Shown here piece after piece: positions 1-6,391 of a stretch of DNA of 6,391 bases. The notes under the pieces were generated by a model. That model was not told where the DNA came from and ran no database searches. It saw only the letters and a list, made by a program, of their open reading frames with translations. Source of the stretch: Flavobacteriales bacterium (GTDB lineage Bacteria; Bacteroidota; Bacteroidia; Flavobacteriales_D; Sanyastnellaceae); the NCBI GenBank assembly GCA_947457285.1, contig CANGVZ010000125.1:1-6391 (forward strand), read 5' to 3'. The first letter of the stretch is position 1. The number at the start of each line of letters is the position of its first letter. The position numbers and the translations under genes are program-made.

Positions 1-1499
1 AGGTCTTTGCCAAATACAGAATTATACTCTTCTATCTCTTGTGGAGTGCGTGCTATCGCGAAATCGAAATATTGTTTGTTATCGTTTCCGTGTTCCGTCA
101 AATACCATTGACGGTTGTTTGCATGGATATACATACAGCAACCGCCCAGTACAGGAACAATTTTGATTCCCGAAGTATTAAACAGCTCGTTTTTTTTGGC
201 CGACCAGTAGGGTGCAATTCCTGCATGAAGGCCATTTGATTTCACTGCATTTTCAATCACCCTTGTTTCTTCGGGTACAAAGTTGAGTTTGGATACAAGA
301 TCTTCTTTGTGCACCATTAACTTATTTCCCCAATAGGCTGAGAGTATGAAGAAGGGGGCTGCCAGAACGAGCCAAGGGATGCGTTGAATTTTCGGTGTGG
401 CAACTATTGCTAGGGCTATCAATGCAAGTATCATCGCGGGAAAGTTGTAGCGGATACAATCAAAGGCAGTATATGATCCGTTGATGATTGGTGCGATTAT
501 GCCGAGTACAACACTTCCGGAAAGAAATACAATCCAAAGAGAGATAGGTGGAATGTCTTTTTTTAGAATAAACCGAATGAACGTTCGGGCGGTGATAATT
601 AATAGAAAAAGGATAGAGCTTGCGACGAGAATCACAAATGAAGTTTTTAATGTGATGCCTTCTAATTCATAAGACATATGTTGTATGAAAACAGCTAGAG
701 ATTCGCCTGCATGTTCTGTTGACATGTTGCGAAATGGTGCGTCAATTTTAGGGTTGCTAGATCTTAGTCCATTTAGAGTCCAGCTGCTTAGGACAAAAGT
801 TAAAAGCAAAAAAAGCGCGTGAATTAATGGGGTTCGTTCTTTTTCCTTCCAAAACTTTAGAATGTAATAACCAAAGAGAGGGGCAAGGAATAGCAGCCAG
901 AATAATTTATCACTGACAGACATTACATATAACAAAATACAGAGAGCAAAAAAGGCGATGTATTTTGTGCTGGTCTTTTTTATCTCTGCAATATTCAAAA
1001 CGATGCTCCATGCGATGAGAGTATTTAGCATGGCGCCGAGGTGGTAGGCGTTGGATAGGTATTGAAAGTGAAGAAGAAAATCGTAAGGATAAAGTGTAAA
1101 AGTGTGAGGTAAGAGGAGTAAAATTTGAAGAAAAATACGACCGGTGAGATTGTTCTCAGGATAGAGTTTTCTGATGATATAATCAGACAATACAGCAATG
1201 AGAATGTATTGTACAACGGCGTATGCAATGCCAGCTTGAACAATATTTCCCGTGATAGATAAAATGAGAAAATATAAAATCATATCAGGAAAAACATTTG
1301 GAGCTGCATTGAATGACCACAACTCCATGTTGTTTTTATGAATGAAAATATCTCTATATATACTGGGTAAATACATGCAATCTGAATTGAGAAATTCTTT
1401 CTCAAATTCAGAGGGGATGACGAGTGCAAAGCTCAGTAGAGTGAGAAATACACCGCCAATGGTAATGAGTGCAGGAGTAAAATTTTTCAGATTTTTCAT
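1..1499 (-). CDS. Polytopic membrane protein resembling GT-C glycosyltransferases (3' end outside window)
   Basis: Reading the minus strand from the ATG at 1499 gives 499 codons with no stop up to the window edge, so the C-terminus is missing. The protein has a hydrophobic N-terminal helix (about residues 10-28) and about ten more hydrophobic segments, at roughly 71-106, 124-135, 154-172, 178-214, 225-241, 286-305, 319-338, 352-368 and 374-390. A soluble tail follows from about 392. The first external loop has NSDCMYLPSIYRD (residues 38-50), with an acidic residue just after helix 1 as in GT-C enzymes. Later features are SDKLFW (196-201), DCIRY (347-351) and YWSAKKNEL (431-439). From memory this resembles a widespread uncharacterised bacterial membrane family with an FNSD-type loop and a later SDK motif. 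If it is GT-C-like, it would move sugar from a lipid carrier at the outer face of the inner membrane, but that is inference and the substrate is unknown. The start lies 5 nt after the radA stop, without a clear Shine-Dalgarno sequence, suggesting co-transcription. The coding call is firm; the enzymatic role is weak. Confidence 0.8.
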   Translation of the reverse strand, partial: MKNLKNFTPALITIGGVFLTLLSFALVIPSEFEKEFLNSDCMYLPSIYRDIFIHKNNMELWSFNAAPNVFPDMILYFLILSITGNIVQAGIAYAVVQYILIAVLSDYIIRKLYPENNLTGRIFLQILLLLPHTFTLYPYDFLLHFQYLSNAYHLGAMLNTLIAWSIVLNIAEIKKTSTKYIAFFALCILLYVMSVSDKLFWLLFLAPLFGYYILKFWKEKERTPLIHALFLLLTFVLSSWTLNGLRSSNPKIDAPFRNMSTEHAGESLAVFIQHMSYELEGITLKTSFVILVASSILFLLIITARTFIRFILKKDIPPISLWIVFLSGSVVLGIIAPIINGSYTAFDCIRYNFPAMILALIALAIVATPKIQRIPWLVLAAPFFILSAYWGNKLMVHKEDLVSKLNFVPEETRVIENAVKSNGLHAGIAPYWSAKKNELFNTSGIKIVPVLGGCCMYIHANNRQWYLTEHGNDNKQYFDFAIARTPQEIEEYNSVFGKD

Positions 1500-1504
1500 A
1501 CGTT

Positions 1505-2857
1505 TCAACCGAAAAGTGAGCTGAACAATTCTTCAACTTTACCCACCAATACCACACGAATTCCTTTGTGTTCGCTAATACCCTTATTGTATTTTGAAAT
1601 GTAAATTTCTTCAAATCCGAGCTTAGCTGCTTCATTGATGCGTTGATCAATTCTGGTGACAGGTCTAATTTCTCCGCTAAGTCCGACTTCACCTGCGAAG
1701 CATGCGGAGCGGGGAATTGCGATGTCTTCGCTGCTTGATAAAATGGCCGTTATTACTGCAAGATCCATCGCGGGGTCTTCGAGTCTCATTCCACCAGCAA
1801 TATTGAGAAAAACATCTTTCATTGCGAGGCGAAAGCCACATCTTTTCTCGAGCACAGCGAGAAGCATATTGAGTCTTCGGATATCGAAACCAGTAGTGCT
1901 TCGTTGCGGAGTTCCGTAAACCGCTGTGCTTGCCAGCGCTTGAATCTCCACCAGCAGAGGTCGGAGGCCTTCCATCGTAGCGGCAATAGCAGTGCCGCTG
2001 AGTTGATCGCTTTGCGAGTTGATGAGAATATCGGAAGGATTAGCAACTTCTTTTAATCCACTTCCCACCATTTCGTAAATGCCGAGTTCATTGGTGCTGC
2101 CGAAGCGATTTTTGGAAGTACGCAGCAGGCGATAGATATGGTGACGATCACCTTCAAACTGAAGAACGCAATCGACCATGTGCTCTAAGACTTTTGGGCC
2201 AGCCAATGTTCCTTCTTTGGTAATATGTCCAATGAGGAAAATCGTTGTGTGATTTTCTTTTGCGTATTTGAGAAGCTTGGTAGTACACTCGCGCACTTGA
2301 CTGACGCTGCCTGGACTGCTCTCAATAGCAGAAGTGGTGAGGGTTTGAATGGAGTCAATCACCAGTAAGTCTGGTTTTACTTCTTCGAGATGAAGAAGAA
2401 TATTTTCCAATGATGTTTCCATCACCAAAAGACAGCGCGGGTTGTCGTATCCTAGTCTTTCAACACGCATTTTTATTTGCTCTTCGCTTTCTTCGCCACT
2501 TACATATAGCACTGTCATATTGAGCTGCTTGAGTGCTAGCTGGAGCATGAGTGTACTCTTACCAATACCAGGTTCACCGCCGAATAGGATGAGGCTTCCG
2601 GGCACGATTCCACCACCGAGTACGCGATGCAATTCTTGGTCGACAACAGGAATTCGATTTTGAATTTCTGATTCAAGCTCGGATATTTTTCGAGGCTTGG
2701 ATAATCTGGAAGAGCTTTTTACAGGACCGTCACTAGTCTTCTGCACTATTTCCTCTACAAATGTATTCCACTCGCCACACGAGGGACACTTGCCCACCCA
2801 TTTGGGGCTTTGTGTGCCACAGTTTTGGCAGAAGTAGGCGGTTTTAACTTTACTCAT
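1505..2857 (-). CDS. radA: DNA repair protein RadA (branch-migration ATPase)
   Basis: RadA (also called Sms) is a RecA-like hexameric ATPase in the cytoplasm. It promotes branch migration and processing of recombination intermediates in RecA-dependent repair. The 450-residue product is full length (E. coli RadA is 460). A four-cysteine zinc finger sits at C10, C13, C24 and C27. Walker A is GGEPGIGKST (93-102), Walker B is LLVIDS (164-169), and the RadA-specific KNRFG motif is at 249-253. A Lon-protease-like domain fills about 285-450. In it the sequence DPAMDLA (361-367) replaces the Lon DGPSAG catalytic site, so the nucleophilic serine is absent. This is normal for RadA, where the domain is non-proteolytic. 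I chose the ATG at 2857, which gives MSKVKTAYFCQNC, the usual distance from start to first finger. An in-frame ATG at 2887 would add ten residues unlike the family, and its codons run through the leader hairpin. The gene follows a terminator, so it probably has its own promoter, and it is followed after 5 nt by the membrane protein gene. Confidence 0.97.
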   Translation of the reverse strand: MSKVKTAYFCQNCGTQSPKWVGKCPSCGEWNTFVEEIVQKTSDGPVKSSSRLSKPRKISELESEIQNRIPVVDQELHRVLGGGIVPGSLILFGGEPGIGKSTLMLQLALKQLNMTVLYVSGEESEEQIKMRVERLGYDNPRCLLVMETSLENILLHLEEVKPDLLVIDSIQTLTTSAIESSPGSVSQVRECTTKLLKYAKENHTTIFLIGHITKEGTLAGPKVLEHMVDCVLQFEGDRHHIYRLLRTSKNRFGSTNELGIYEMVGSGLKEVANPSDILINSQSDQLSGTAIAATMEGLRPLLVEIQALASTAVYGTPQRSTTGFDIRRLNMLLAVLEKRCGFRLAMKDVFLNIAGGMRLEDPAMDLAVITAILSSSEDIAIPRSACFAGEVGLSGEIRPVTRIDQRINEAAKLGFEEIYISKYNKGISEHKGIRVVLVGKVEELFSSLFG

Positions 2858-2864
2858 AATGAAA

Positions 2865-2879
2865 ACTGAATTTTTCAGT
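2865..2879. repeat. Perfect 6-bp inverted repeat in the radA leader
   Basis: ACTGAA-TTT-TTCAGT is a perfect inverted repeat with a 3-nt spacer, ending 7 nt before the radA start codon. It could be a small operator or a weak hairpin near the ribosome-binding region. It matches no regulator site that I recognise, and a 6-bp palindrome in AT-rich DNA may occur by chance. Confidence 0.35.
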
Positions 2880-2895
2880 CCATGCAAAGTAAATT

Positions 2896-2934
2896 AAAAA
2901 AGGCTGCCCCTTTTTACAGTGAGCAGCCTTTTTT
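2896..2934 (-). terminator. Rho-independent terminator after the surface protein gene, probably bidirectional
   Basis: AAAAAAGGCTGC (2896-2907) and GCAGCCTTTTTT (2923-2934) form a perfect 12-bp stem. It has a GC-rich core (GGCTGC/GCAGCC) flanked by A and T tracts and a 15-nt loop. On the minus strand the structure begins 17 nt after the stop of the large surface protein and ends in a run of six T, so it should end that transcript before radA. The A tract on the other side makes it symmetrical, so it could also stop plus-strand transcription, although no plus-strand gene is visible here. Confidence 0.9.
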
Positions 2935-2951
2935 GCAGCGTAGCAATTATC

Positions 2952-5900
2952 TTATTTCAAAAGCGTGAATGTGCCTTTGAAGAGTGTATTTCTACCAAAT
3001 GGTAATTCGAGAATATAGAAATATGTTCCCTCGTTCAGGTCGCGTGGACTCCAGTTGTTGCCATAGTTTTCTGATTCGTATACGATCGAACCATTTCTGT
3101 CAAATACTTGGAACTTGGAACCCGGATATAGTTCAAGGCCTTCTATTTTGAAAGCATTGTTGAGCGCATCTCCATTAGGCGTGATTACGTTTGGAATTTT
3201 CACAGCGCACGCATCTGCAATAACAAGGAATGTAGTAGATGAAGAACCACAAACATTGCTGGCAGTTCCCACGATTTGTAGTGTTTCAAATTGGCAACTT
3301 GGAGGAATCAAATCGCTGCAAACATTAGCTACACTGCCGTTTCCGAGCAGTGGAGTAACTCCTGGACATGAAGCTTGCCATGTGTACGATGTAGCATCAG
3401 TGGCCTGTAAATCGAGGACTTCACATTCGGTAGGACAAATGAGACTTACGTCAGCACTTCCTTCAAATGTAGTAGGTACACGAGAGATAACAACGTTGGC
3501 GCAGCTTTCTTGTTCGGTGTTGCAACCTTGGTTGTCAGTGATTGAAAAACAATAGTTGCCACTGAATTCAACAGTGATGCTGTTTGTATTTGTCTGACCG
3601 TTGCTCCATGCAATGCTATATCCTGCTGGAACGACCGTTGAAAGTGTTACTGAAGATTCATTGCATTCAAGAATGTTTGCTGAAAGTTGTGGTGCACTTG
3701 CAGTTGGAACATTTGTAATTGTAGCGCATTCTTGTTGTGAGGTTCCGCATAGATTGGAAACGGTCACACAGTAGGTGCCTGGAGTGGAAACATTGAGTGT
3801 TGCTGTCGTTTGATTTCCTGGTGTCCATACGTATTGCAAAGCACTGTTGTCTTGATTTGAAGGAACAGGGTCAAGACTGGTCGAAGCACTGTTACAAATA
3901 ACTGCGTCTTGCAGTGCAGGTTGTGGCACGTTTGGCTGATGCGTGATGGTAAAGCCACCGTTGTCAGATCCGCATCCATTGGTAATGGACACCTGGACAT
4001 TTGATGTGACATAGCCTGTATAGGGCCCGGCAATAGCATTAAGACCATTACTCGAAGGTACTACACCATTGCCAGTCCATTCAATCTCTCCGGTGCCGCC
4101 AATATCTACAACATCAATAGCAAGTGGCAATGTTTCGTTGCCGCAGAGAAGTGCATTGGTGTTTGGAGTGAGCGTGAGTTCTGGAGCTTCGGTGTACTCG
4201 AGTTCGTAGCAATAGTCGAGATTACACTCTGGGTCAGTAAAACACAACGTGTACAGTCCATAATCACCAGGAGTAAATACATTGGGTGAGCTCACACCCT
4301 GAGCATTGATTGGGTTGTATGCGGTAGTGGTGGTGAGTGACCAACCGGCAGGACCTGTCACTACCCATTCTCCTGAAAGTTCAGAAGGTGCACAAGAGCT
4401 CACGCCTTGATATACTACACCAGGAGTGAGACCAGGTCCGATTTCGTTTACACTATTCCAAATTTCACCATTACAGTTGATGGCCCAGAAAGAGTTGTTT
4501 GCATCCTGAGTTGCGTTACCGTTGGACACATAAGTGAAAGTCCATGTATCTCCGAGTGTAATCGGTGCGCTTGAAATGGTAAATGAAGTGGTAGCAGTAA
4601 CGAGGTAAGTATCGCTGGTGCCATCAGCGTGAGTGATGACTACGTTGAGGTATGCACCTTGCCAGCCGTTTGCCGAACCATCTTGAGCATAGATGAGAAG
4701 ATCACCTTGAGCCGGGTTGCTGAAGCCTCCTGTGAATGAGACAGACTCAAGTCCGTCGCAATAAGCGCCGGATAGTTCTTCGTTTGCTTCATCGATGAAC
4801 GACTCGATTTGAATGACCTCTTGAATATTAAGACCCTGACACCCGTTCTCATCTGTTACGATGATAGAGTAGAAGCCTGGGTTGTTTCCACTAAACTGGA
4901 AGCATTGCTGGTTTGTAGCAGCTCCAGCAGGAATATTTCCTTCATAGCCAGTATAGACAGCCCAAGTATAGCTTTCCCATTCTTCTTCCAGACAAATTTC
5001 TTGTGTTACGCCAGGACAGAGAGAAATAGGTTCGTTACCTGTTACAAAATCAGGAATGAAATAAGTTGAGGCATCTACAAAAACTGTGGCCGTGCTGGAA
5101 CAACCACCTGAAAAACCAGTCACGGTAATATTTCCGCCTTGTGATACAGTACAGTCTTGTGTATCGCAACCAGTACTCCATGAATAAGAGTCAAAGCCTG
5201 GTGTGGCAGATAGAATGGTAGTTCCCCCGGCGCATACGCCAAGTTCACCCGTGATATTAATTGCTGGAGGAACATCGGATGTTACATCAAAAACGTACGT
5301 TAACGTTGTGAAGGCGCCACCTGCTCCATTGTCAGTGGCAGTAATTGTAACTGTATTAATTCCAATATTGGCTGCGCTTGCAGTGAACGAAGCGGTGAGG
5401 TTTGCAGTATTTCCGTTTTGTGAAGTTGCTGTCAAACCAGTACTTGTCTGAGTAGTGGTAATGGTGGTTACCTGACCTGCCTCAGGACTGAGAAATTGCA
5501 TGTTTAAATCATACACTTGCCCTTGGCACAAAACGATGGTATCACAGGGCGCCGAAACAGTTGAAAGAGGAGGAATATTGCTGGCAGTAAGACATGTGCT
5601 GAAATTAAGCTCTTTGTTATCAAGCCAATTCACTCCGTCTTGTTGGGTATTATTTATTCCGTATGGGCCGTTGTAATTTCCATTGTTCAAATTGAAACGA
5701 CCAAATTGAACGTGGCTTGTTCCTGTGATTCTATCGGCTCCGACGTTTGCAGGTGTGGGGCCGCTAAAACCTCCGCTACCACCTACATCTCCGTGAGCCC
5801 ACTGCATGTCTTGATAACAGAATTGGACGTTGTTTCCATTTGGAAGAATTCCAGAGTCCTCCGCTGCCAAGATGATTTGGAAAGTATTGGTAAGATTGTC

Positions 5901-6391
5901 ATGATTAGCAAAGTATCCTACATCAATAAAGTTGAGATAAAAAGCTTCATCGGTGACTTTGTAAAAAAGCTGACCTGTTGCTCTAAAATCGAAATCCGCC
6001 CAAAAAGCAGCAATCTGATCATATTGATTAGAATCCTCATTGCCCAGTGGATTTGGGAATTCAGAAGGTGTCCAGTCAATGTAACCCGCAGGTCCCATCA
6101 CAATAGTACCTTTAGATGTTAAAGCTATTTGGTTGTAGTTCTGTCCAAAGAAGCAAAAGTTGAATGGGAGTTGAATAGGTCCAAACCACACGTCAACACC
6201 TGGACCTCCGCCACCTGAATTGGTCCAGCCATTTGGGTCTGATTCGGTATATGTCGCATCGGGTTCAATCCAACATTCGCAATCCCCATCATTGCTTTTA
6301 GTAGCACCTCCACCCATTCGAAGACCTTGTGTCAATTTTCCCTTGTGTGCTTTGTAAATTTCACGAATGCGATCTTCGTTGTAGCGAGAAT
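2952..6391 (-). CDS. Large T9SS-secreted surface protein, NIDO-like plus Ig/PKD-like domains (5' end outside window)
   Basis: The frame is open from the right edge (first full codon at 6387-6389) to the TAA at 2952-2954, giving 1145 residues numbered here from the first complete codon. The order is: a basic N-terminal stretch (1-25); a NIDO-like domain (about 68-234); a long run of beta-sandwich Ig/PKD-like modules with repeated cysteines (about 260-1060); and a gliding-motility-associated C-terminal domain (1065-1145) that marks T9SS export. It should act outside the cell, secreted or held on the outer surface, probably in adhesion or matrix binding; the ligand is unknown. No enzyme motif is visible. 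A TTG at 6335 and an ATG at 6317 are not convincing starts. Neither is followed by a signal peptide, and the coding frame continues upstream with no stop, so the start and signal peptide are outside the window. Residues 260-969 have no lysine or arginine. A terminator follows the stop, so this gene ends its own transcript. It is distinct from the housekeeping radA next to it. Confidence 0.93.
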   Translation of the reverse strand, partial: SRYNEDRIREIYKAHKGKLTQGLRMGGGATKSNDGDCECWIEPDATYTESDPNGWTNSGGGGPGVDVWFGPIQLPFNFCFFGQNYNQIALTSKGTIVMGPAGYIDWTPSEFPNPLGNEDSNQYDQIAAFWADFDFRATGQLFYKVTDEAFYLNFIDVGYFANHDNLTNTFQIILAAEDSGILPNGNNVQFCYQDMQWAHGDVGGSGGFSGPTPANVGADRITGTSHVQFGRFNLNNGNYNGPYGINNTQQDGVNWLDNKELNFSTCLTASNIPPLSTVSAPCDTIVLCQGQVYDLNMQFLSPEAGQVTTITTTQTSTGLTATSQNGNTANLTASFTASAANIGINTVTITATDNGAGGAFTTLTYVFDVTSDVPPAINITGELGVCAGGTTILSATPGFDSYSWSTGCDTQDCTVSQGGNITVTGFSGGCSSTATVFVDASTYFIPDFVTGNEPISLCPGVTQEICLEEEWESYTWAVYTGYEGNIPAGAATNQQCFQFSGNNPGFYSIIVTDENGCQGLNIQEVIQIESFIDEANEELSGAYCDGLESVSFTGGFSNPAQGDLLIYAQDGSANGWQGAYLNVVITHADGTSDTYLVTATTSFTISSAPITLGDTWTFTYVSNGNATQDANNSFWAINCNGEIWNSVNEIGPGLTPGVVYQGVSSCAPSELSGEWVVTGPAGWSLTTTTAYNPINAQGVSSPNVFTPGDYGLYTLCFTDPECNLDYCYELEYTEAPELTLTPNTNALLCGNETLPLAIDVVDIGGTGEIEWTGNGVVPSSNGLNAIAGPYTGYVTSNVQVSITNGCGSDNGGFTITHQPNVPQPALQDAVICNSASTSLDPVPSNQDNSALQYVWTPGNQTTATLNVSTPGTYCVTVSNLCGTSQQECATITNVPTASAPQLSANILECNESSVTLSTVVPAGYSIAWSNGQTNTNSITVEFSGNYCFSITDNQGCNTEQESCANVVISRVPTTFEGSADVSLICPTECEVLDLQATDATSYTWQASCPGVTPLLGNGSVANVCSDLIPPSCQFETLQIVGTASNVCGSSSTTFLVIADACAVKIPNVITPNGDALNNAFKIEGLELYPGSKFQVFDRNGSIVYESENYGNNWSPRDLNEGTYFYILELPFGRNTLFKGTFTLLK
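2955..3197 (-). other. T9SS C-terminal sorting domain (gliding-motility-associated, type B)
   Basis: The last 81 residues start with IPNVITPNGDALNNAF, then have FQVFDRNGSIVYES, NNWSP, LNEGTYFYIL and a final FKGTFTLLK. This is the hallmark pattern of the gliding motility-associated C-terminal domain (TIGR04131 type) found on T9SS substrates, including large adhesins such as SprB. The family is known to direct export across the outer membrane. This end is much richer in basic residues than the rest of the protein, with six lysines or arginines in 81 positions. A cysteine lies four residues before the domain. Confidence 0.93.
3486..3920 (-). other. Two adjacent four-cysteine Ig-like modules within the surface protein
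   Basis: Residues about 824-895 and 902-968 of the partial protein share one layout: an early cysteine, a VWTPG or AWSNGQ core strand, and a G-x-YC strand. Two more cysteines then follow with near-equal spacing. The cysteines are C832, C874, C881 and C888, then C909, C947, C956 and C963. The pattern fits the SPRB-, PKD- and Ig-like repeats common in Bacteroidota surface proteins, but with extra cysteines that probably form disulfides. The exact family is not settled by eye. Confidence 0.6.
4446..4796 (-). other. Unassigned beta-rich domain in the middle of the surface protein
   Basis: Residues about 532-648 break the Ig-like pattern. The segment contains SANGWQGAYLNVVI, a DGTSDTYLVT strand, LGDTWTFTYVSNG and FWAINCNGEIW. 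The order GW, a strand, DG, a strand, GD-W-F-Y, then a final hydrophobic strand resembles CUB- or lectin-like beta-sandwich domains seen in other Bacteroidota secreted proteins. That resemblance is from memory and weak, so I give no function. Confidence 0.4.
5688..6188 (-). other. Nidogen-like (NIDO-like) extracellular domain of the surface protein
   Basis: Residues about 68-234 contain LPFNFCFFGQ, an ALTSKGTIVMG strand, then YDQIAAFWADFDF, GQLFYKV, FYLNFIDVGYF, NTFQIIL and a later VQFCYQDMQW. This is followed by a glycine-rich stretch and VGADRITGTSHVQFGRF. The sequence of an aromatic-rich edge strand, the IAAFWADFD segment, the NTFQ-I-L strand and the F-Y-M-W strand is that of NIDO domains (PF06119 type). 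These are extracellular and associated with adhesion in animals and in bacterial surface proteins. The domain family is judged by eye; the ligand is unknown. Confidence 0.65.

Noticed and set aside
1408..1692. Minus-strand frame of 94 codons spanning the radA end and the membrane protein start
   Set aside because: It overlaps two well-supported genes in another frame and shows no domain or hydrophobic pattern of its own.
2858..2887. In-frame ATG at 2887 as the radA start
   Set aside because: It would add ten residues unlike other RadA proteins and run through the inverted repeat. The ATG at 2857 gives the normal distance to the zinc finger.
2884..2893. Possible Bacteroidota -10 element for radA (TTTACTTTGC on the minus strand)
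   Set aside because: It is one base short of the TAnnTTTG spacing, and no TTG-type -33 element is visible at a suitable distance because that place is taken by the terminator. A promoter is expected near here but not shown.
3115..3555. Plus-strand frame of 146 codons inside the surface protein gene
   Set aside because: It is antisense to a strongly supported coding region, with low-complexity composition expected from the reverse of Thr/Ser/Gly codons and no recognisable domain.
3483..5612. DNA-level tandem repeats in the beta-domain region
   Set aside because: The modules are similar only at the level of protein pattern. I found no long repeated nucleotide blocks, so this is not a recent repeat expansion or a CRISPR-like array.
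5640..6122. Plus-strand frame of 160 codons opposite the NIDO-like domain
   Set aside because: It is antisense to clear coding sequence, and its cysteine- and isoleucine-rich product matches no family I know. It fits chance opening on the reverse strand.
6318..6335. TTG at 6335 or ATG at 6317 as the start of the large surface protein
   Set aside because: The frame continues upstream without a stop to the window edge, reading as plausible coding sequence. No signal peptide follows either candidate, and a T9SS substrate needs one. The start is outside the window.

Overview
The window reads as chromosomal DNA of a member of the Bacteroidota, most likely a flavobacteria-like or related free-living lineage. 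The strongest evidence is the C-terminal secretion domain of the type IX secretion system (T9SS) on the large surface protein, since T9SS is essentially confined to this phylum. The absence of clear Shine-Dalgarno sequences before the two visible starts and the moderately AT-rich DNA agree. The genus cannot be fixed from the sequence.

All three genes lie on the minus strand, so transcription runs from high to low coordinates. (1) 6391-2952 is the 3' part, 1145 codons, of a very large secreted surface protein. It has a short basic N-terminal stretch, a nidogen-like (NIDO-like) domain, a long cysteine-rich series of Ig/PKD-like beta domains, and a gliding-motility-type T9SS C-terminal domain. 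Its true start and signal peptide lie beyond the right edge. (2) 2951-2858 is a short intergenic gap with a strong rho-independent terminator (a perfect 12-bp stem) and a small perfect inverted repeat just before the next gene. (3) 2857-1505 is a complete radA, a recombination and branch-migration ATPase with every family hallmark. (4) 1499-1 is the first 499 codons of a polytopic membrane protein that resembles GT-C-type glycosyltransferases. It starts 5 nt after the radA stop and is still open at the left edge.

The surface protein is probably its own transcription unit, closed by the terminator. radA and the membrane protein are probably co-transcribed from a start between about 2858 and 2900, but I see no functional link between them. 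There are no stretches over 300 bases without a gene, and I see no RNA genes, CRISPR array, insertion sequence or phage signature. I did not find a new multi-gene system. The most unusual feature is in the surface protein: 710 consecutive residues contain no lysine or arginine, in a protein with about 34 cysteines in its beta-domain region.
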